64,000 nt of DNA, taken from assembly GCF_025165815.1 (NCBI RefSeq), contig NZ_JAFFZE010000030.1, positions 1 through 64,000 of the forward strand, given 5' to 3'. The translations under genes were made by a program, and so were the position numbers. This DNA is from Actinophytocola gossypii. Its GTDB lineage: Bacteria > Actinomycetota > Actinomycetes > Mycobacteriales > Pseudonocardiaceae. Positions within the stretch are counted from its first letter, which is position 1. Each line of letters begins with the position of its first letter. Below the pieces are notes generated by a model, which saw only the letters and a program-made list of their open reading frames with translations, had not been told where the DNA came from and searched no databases. Below are positions 61,954 through 64,000 of the stretch, piece after piece.

Positions 61954-62983
61954 TCATGCCGCGTCCAGGTCGGCGAGCGTTTTCCGCCGTCGCGCGTCGA
62001 GCACGTCGGCGACCTCGTCGAGCCGTTCGGGCCAGAGGTGGCCGTAGTGTTGAGGGTCATCGCGGCGTCGGCGTGGCCGAGCATCTGCTGGATGACCTTC
62101 ACGTCGGCAGCGATGGCGAGCGACGCGGCGGTGTGCCGGAGCTTGTGCGGCGTGAGCCCGTCAACGTTCAGGTCGGCCGCTGCCACCGCTGCGTTGAACT
62201 CCCGCACCCGCCAGTTGTTCGCCCGGAGCGACTGCCCGCGCCGGGTGGTGAACACCAGCTCGCCGGCCGGCCGGTCGCCGATGACCTCGCGGAGCACCGG
62301 TACCAGGCTCGCCGGGATCGACACCGACCGCTTCTTGCCGGTCTTGGGGAGGCCCTCCGCCTGGACGCGTTCACCTCGTAGAAGGTGCAGGCGACCCGGA
62401 TCCGGCGGCGATCGAGGTCCACCCGGCCGACCCGCAGTGCCGCCGCCTCGCCCCAGCGCATCCCGGTGTAGGCGAGCAGGAGGATCAGCGCGCGGTTGAT
62501 GTGCGCGGCGGCGGTGGGCCGTTGGTACTTCGTGACGAGCGTGGCCGAGGCGGTGGCCAGCTTCTCGACTTGCCCGTACGTGAGGTACACGTGCTCGGTA
62601 TCCGGTCGGATCGGCAGGGTGACACCCTTGGCCGGGTTACGGGCCAGGCGGTCCGGCACACACCAGTCCAGCACCATCGAGAGCACGCGGCAGGCGTGCC
62701 GGGTCTGCGACGGCCCGAGCCCACTTCCGCCGTCGCCAGTCGGCTTGACCAGTGTGGACACCCACGTCGCCACGCGCTCTTTCCGGATCGCGTTGAGCGG
62801 GAGGTCCGCCCACTCCGGCAGGACGTGGTTGTCCAGCAGGCCCCGGTACTTCCACCAGGTGGAGCGCTTGAGGTCATGCCGCGCGTCCAAATTCGTCAGA
62901 GGGATAACCCCTGTATACCGGTCCCGCCCACGGCTCGCTCCCGTCAGCAACAGAGCCAGCCATCCCAACCTCGCGCTATTCAC
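61954..62983 (-). pseudogene. Second tyrosine recombinase, frameshifted and 5'-truncated
   Basis: The first frame gives RDRYTGVIPLTNLDARHDLK, then WWKYRGLLDNHVLPEWADLP and LLLAYTGMRWGEAAALRVGR with the first catalytic Arg. Near 62370 it shifts to ERVQAEGLPKTGKKRSVSIP, then HKLRHTAASLAIAADVKVIQ with the HxxR box and MLGHADAAMTLN. A one-base loss then puts the nucleophile-bearing YGHLWPERLDEVADVLDA out of frame. Two frameshifts and a missing N-terminus make it inactive. It is a different family member from the integrase at 16859. Confidence 0.8.
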
Positions 62984-63050
62984 ACGTGAGCTGATCTGGT
63001 GAGATCACCTCATGGGATGGATTGGATGCACAGCTCAAGGAGTTTTCTCG

Positions 63051-63536
63051 ATGACTGAACAGCCCCGCGCTCTGCACAAGATTGCCTTCGATCTCTCGGA
63101 AGATGCGGCGGCGTGGGCGCGGGCGGCCGTGGAAAAACTCTGGGTCGAGAAGACAGATGTGCGGATGGAAGTTCGGGTGCGCAACGTTCCATTTTACGCT
63201 AAGGGAGTTGCTTTTGGTGACGTTGTCCGGGTTCGGATTGACCATGAGCGCAGACAGATCGTGTACGAGGAGTTCGTGTCGGAGTCCGGTCACTCGGCTG
63301 TTCGCCTTATCATAATGGACGATGACGCGAACAGCCGCGTCGTGGACGTTCTCCGGGCTCATGACTGTTGGTGGGAGGTAGACATAAGTGGACGCTTGTG
63401 GGCCGTCGACGTACCGCCTCCCGTCGACTACGCGATGATGAGGTCGTCCCTGCTGCGCCTGGCCGACGAGGGAGCGATCGGGTTTGAGGAGGCCGCCCTC
63501 GCGGCCGGCCATCGGCAGGCTGCGGGGCTGTCGTAG
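63051..63536 (+). CDS. DUF4265 protein
   Basis: The 161 residues start at ATG 63051, with AAGGAG eight bases upstream. The pattern LWVEKTDVRMEVRVRNVPFY, then AKGVAFGDVVRVRIDHERRQ and AVRLIIMDDDANSRVVDVLR, matches DUF4265, which often accompanies toxin or conflict genes in actinobacteria. It is cytoplasmic with no known activity. Confidence 0.8.
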   Translation: MTEQPRALHKIAFDLSEDAAAWARAAVEKLWVEKTDVRMEVRVRNVPFYAKGVAFGDVVRVRIDHERRQIVYEEFVSESGHSAVRLIIMDDDANSRVVDVLRAHDCWWEVDISGRLWAVDVPPPVDYAMMRSSLLRLADEGAIGFEEAALAAGHRQAAGLS

Positions 63537-63638
63537 CCGCGGGGTCTCGGGGTATCCGGGCTAATTGGGTGGGCCAGCGGGTGGCCGCAGCCGGTGGCAG
63601 TTGCTCGTGGGCGGCTTCGTAGGTTGACAGGAGGGTGT

Positions 63639-64000
63639 TCAACCGGCTGATTTCGCCGTCAGCGCTGGCGGTCGGTAGTCGAGTTCGTCGACCTGGTGCG
63701 GCACGGCCAGGAGGTCGACCTCCAGTCCGATCAACCGCTTGAGGGTCGCGCGAGCGAACTGCACCTGCATGCCGTCGCTTGAGTTGCCGAGCACGACGCG
63801 GATGGACAGCTCGTCGTCCAAGTGCGGCAGGTCGACGAACTCGCCTGGCACTCCGGCAGCTGTCCGGAACGTCCAGTATCAGGGCCGTCAGTTCGGGCGG
63901 GTTGGGGATCACGGCGCGTCCCTCCGTGTTCTGGTCGGCGTTCGGCTTGGCTGTCCTCGGGGTCGCCAGTGCGTCCATTTCGGCCAGTGCGGCAGTGGCA
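63639..64000 (-). pseudogene. Frameshifted unrecognised protein at the right edge
   Basis: From the edge one minus frame gives MDALATPRTAKPNADQNTEG, then PELTALILDV. The coding character then moves to a second frame (GEFVDLPHLDDELSIRVVLG, then MQVQFARATLKRLIGLEVDL) that stops at 63639. About 110 residues are seen; no family is recognised. A third frame nearby (RLNTLLSTYEAAHEQLPPA, about 63590-63650) is also unassigned. The stretch 63537-63638 has no gene. Confidence 0.35.

Noticed and set aside
1-64000. CRISPR array or rRNA operon
   Set aside because: No regularly spaced direct repeats and no rRNA signature stretches were seen anywhere in the window.

Overview
The window is high-GC actinobacterial DNA. 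The lineage-typical small families (DUF6307, DUF5994, DUF6286, DUF1918, DUF309), paired GAF-ANTAR regulators, Asp23 paralogues and LamG/Rhs polymorphic-toxin pairs suggest a member of the Pseudonocardiales (an Amycolatopsis- or Saccharothrix-like organism). This placement is inferred from gene content; no 16S or complete tRNA gene is present.

Left arm (1-28 kb) is an accessory region rich in conflict genes. From the left edge it holds the end of an IS3-family element, then a minus-strand toxin operon: a 2257-residue LamG protein, a 2048-residue Rhs protein with a Hint domain and GIY-YIG nuclease tip, and a probable immunity gene. Next comes a divergent pair of a two-helix membrane protein and an XRE regulator fused to a nucleotidyl-cyclase homology domain, followed by DUF885, barstar and integrase debris. 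An intact tyrosine recombinase ends beside a 44-bp copy of a tRNA-Pro(GGG) 3' half. After it lie a truncated metallo-hydrolase, a cassette built around a TPR-CHAT caspase-like protein, and a second Rhs C-terminus with its own overlapping immunity gene, cut off by an IS3 remnant.

Middle (28-44 kb) is a low-oxygen/dormancy block: pyruvate formate-lyase and its activase with a CoA-transferase, universal stress proteins, an Acg-type nitroreductase, GAPDH, a GNAT-acyl-CoA synthetase protein and a CBS-BON protein. Several divergent intergenic regions carry near matches to the DosR/DevR box, so the block reads as one regulon. GAPDH and the convergent synthetase gene have both lost their natural ends and read through into each other's antisense strand. 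An eight-gene Asp23 / alkaline-shock operon (40.5-43.8 kb) follows.

Right arm (44-64 kb) has two pairs of GAF-ANTAR regulators, one with a STAS protein, a fatty-acid desaturase with DUF5994, a GNAT enzyme and a CPBP protease. Two IS elements then sit about 13 bp apart (IS256-type and IS3-type), followed by an IS630 remnant, a TetR gene next to a pentapeptide-repeat leader fragment, and a second CHAT cassette (small acidic protein, DUF6338 membrane protein, membrane-anchored TPR-CHAT). Beyond it are a second tRNA-Pro 44-bp att core, in the opposite orientation to the first, a frameshifted second tyrosine recombinase and a DUF4265 gene.

The best candidates for a little-described system are the cyclase-homology/membrane-protein pair at 14.1-15.4 kb and the two CHAT cassettes.
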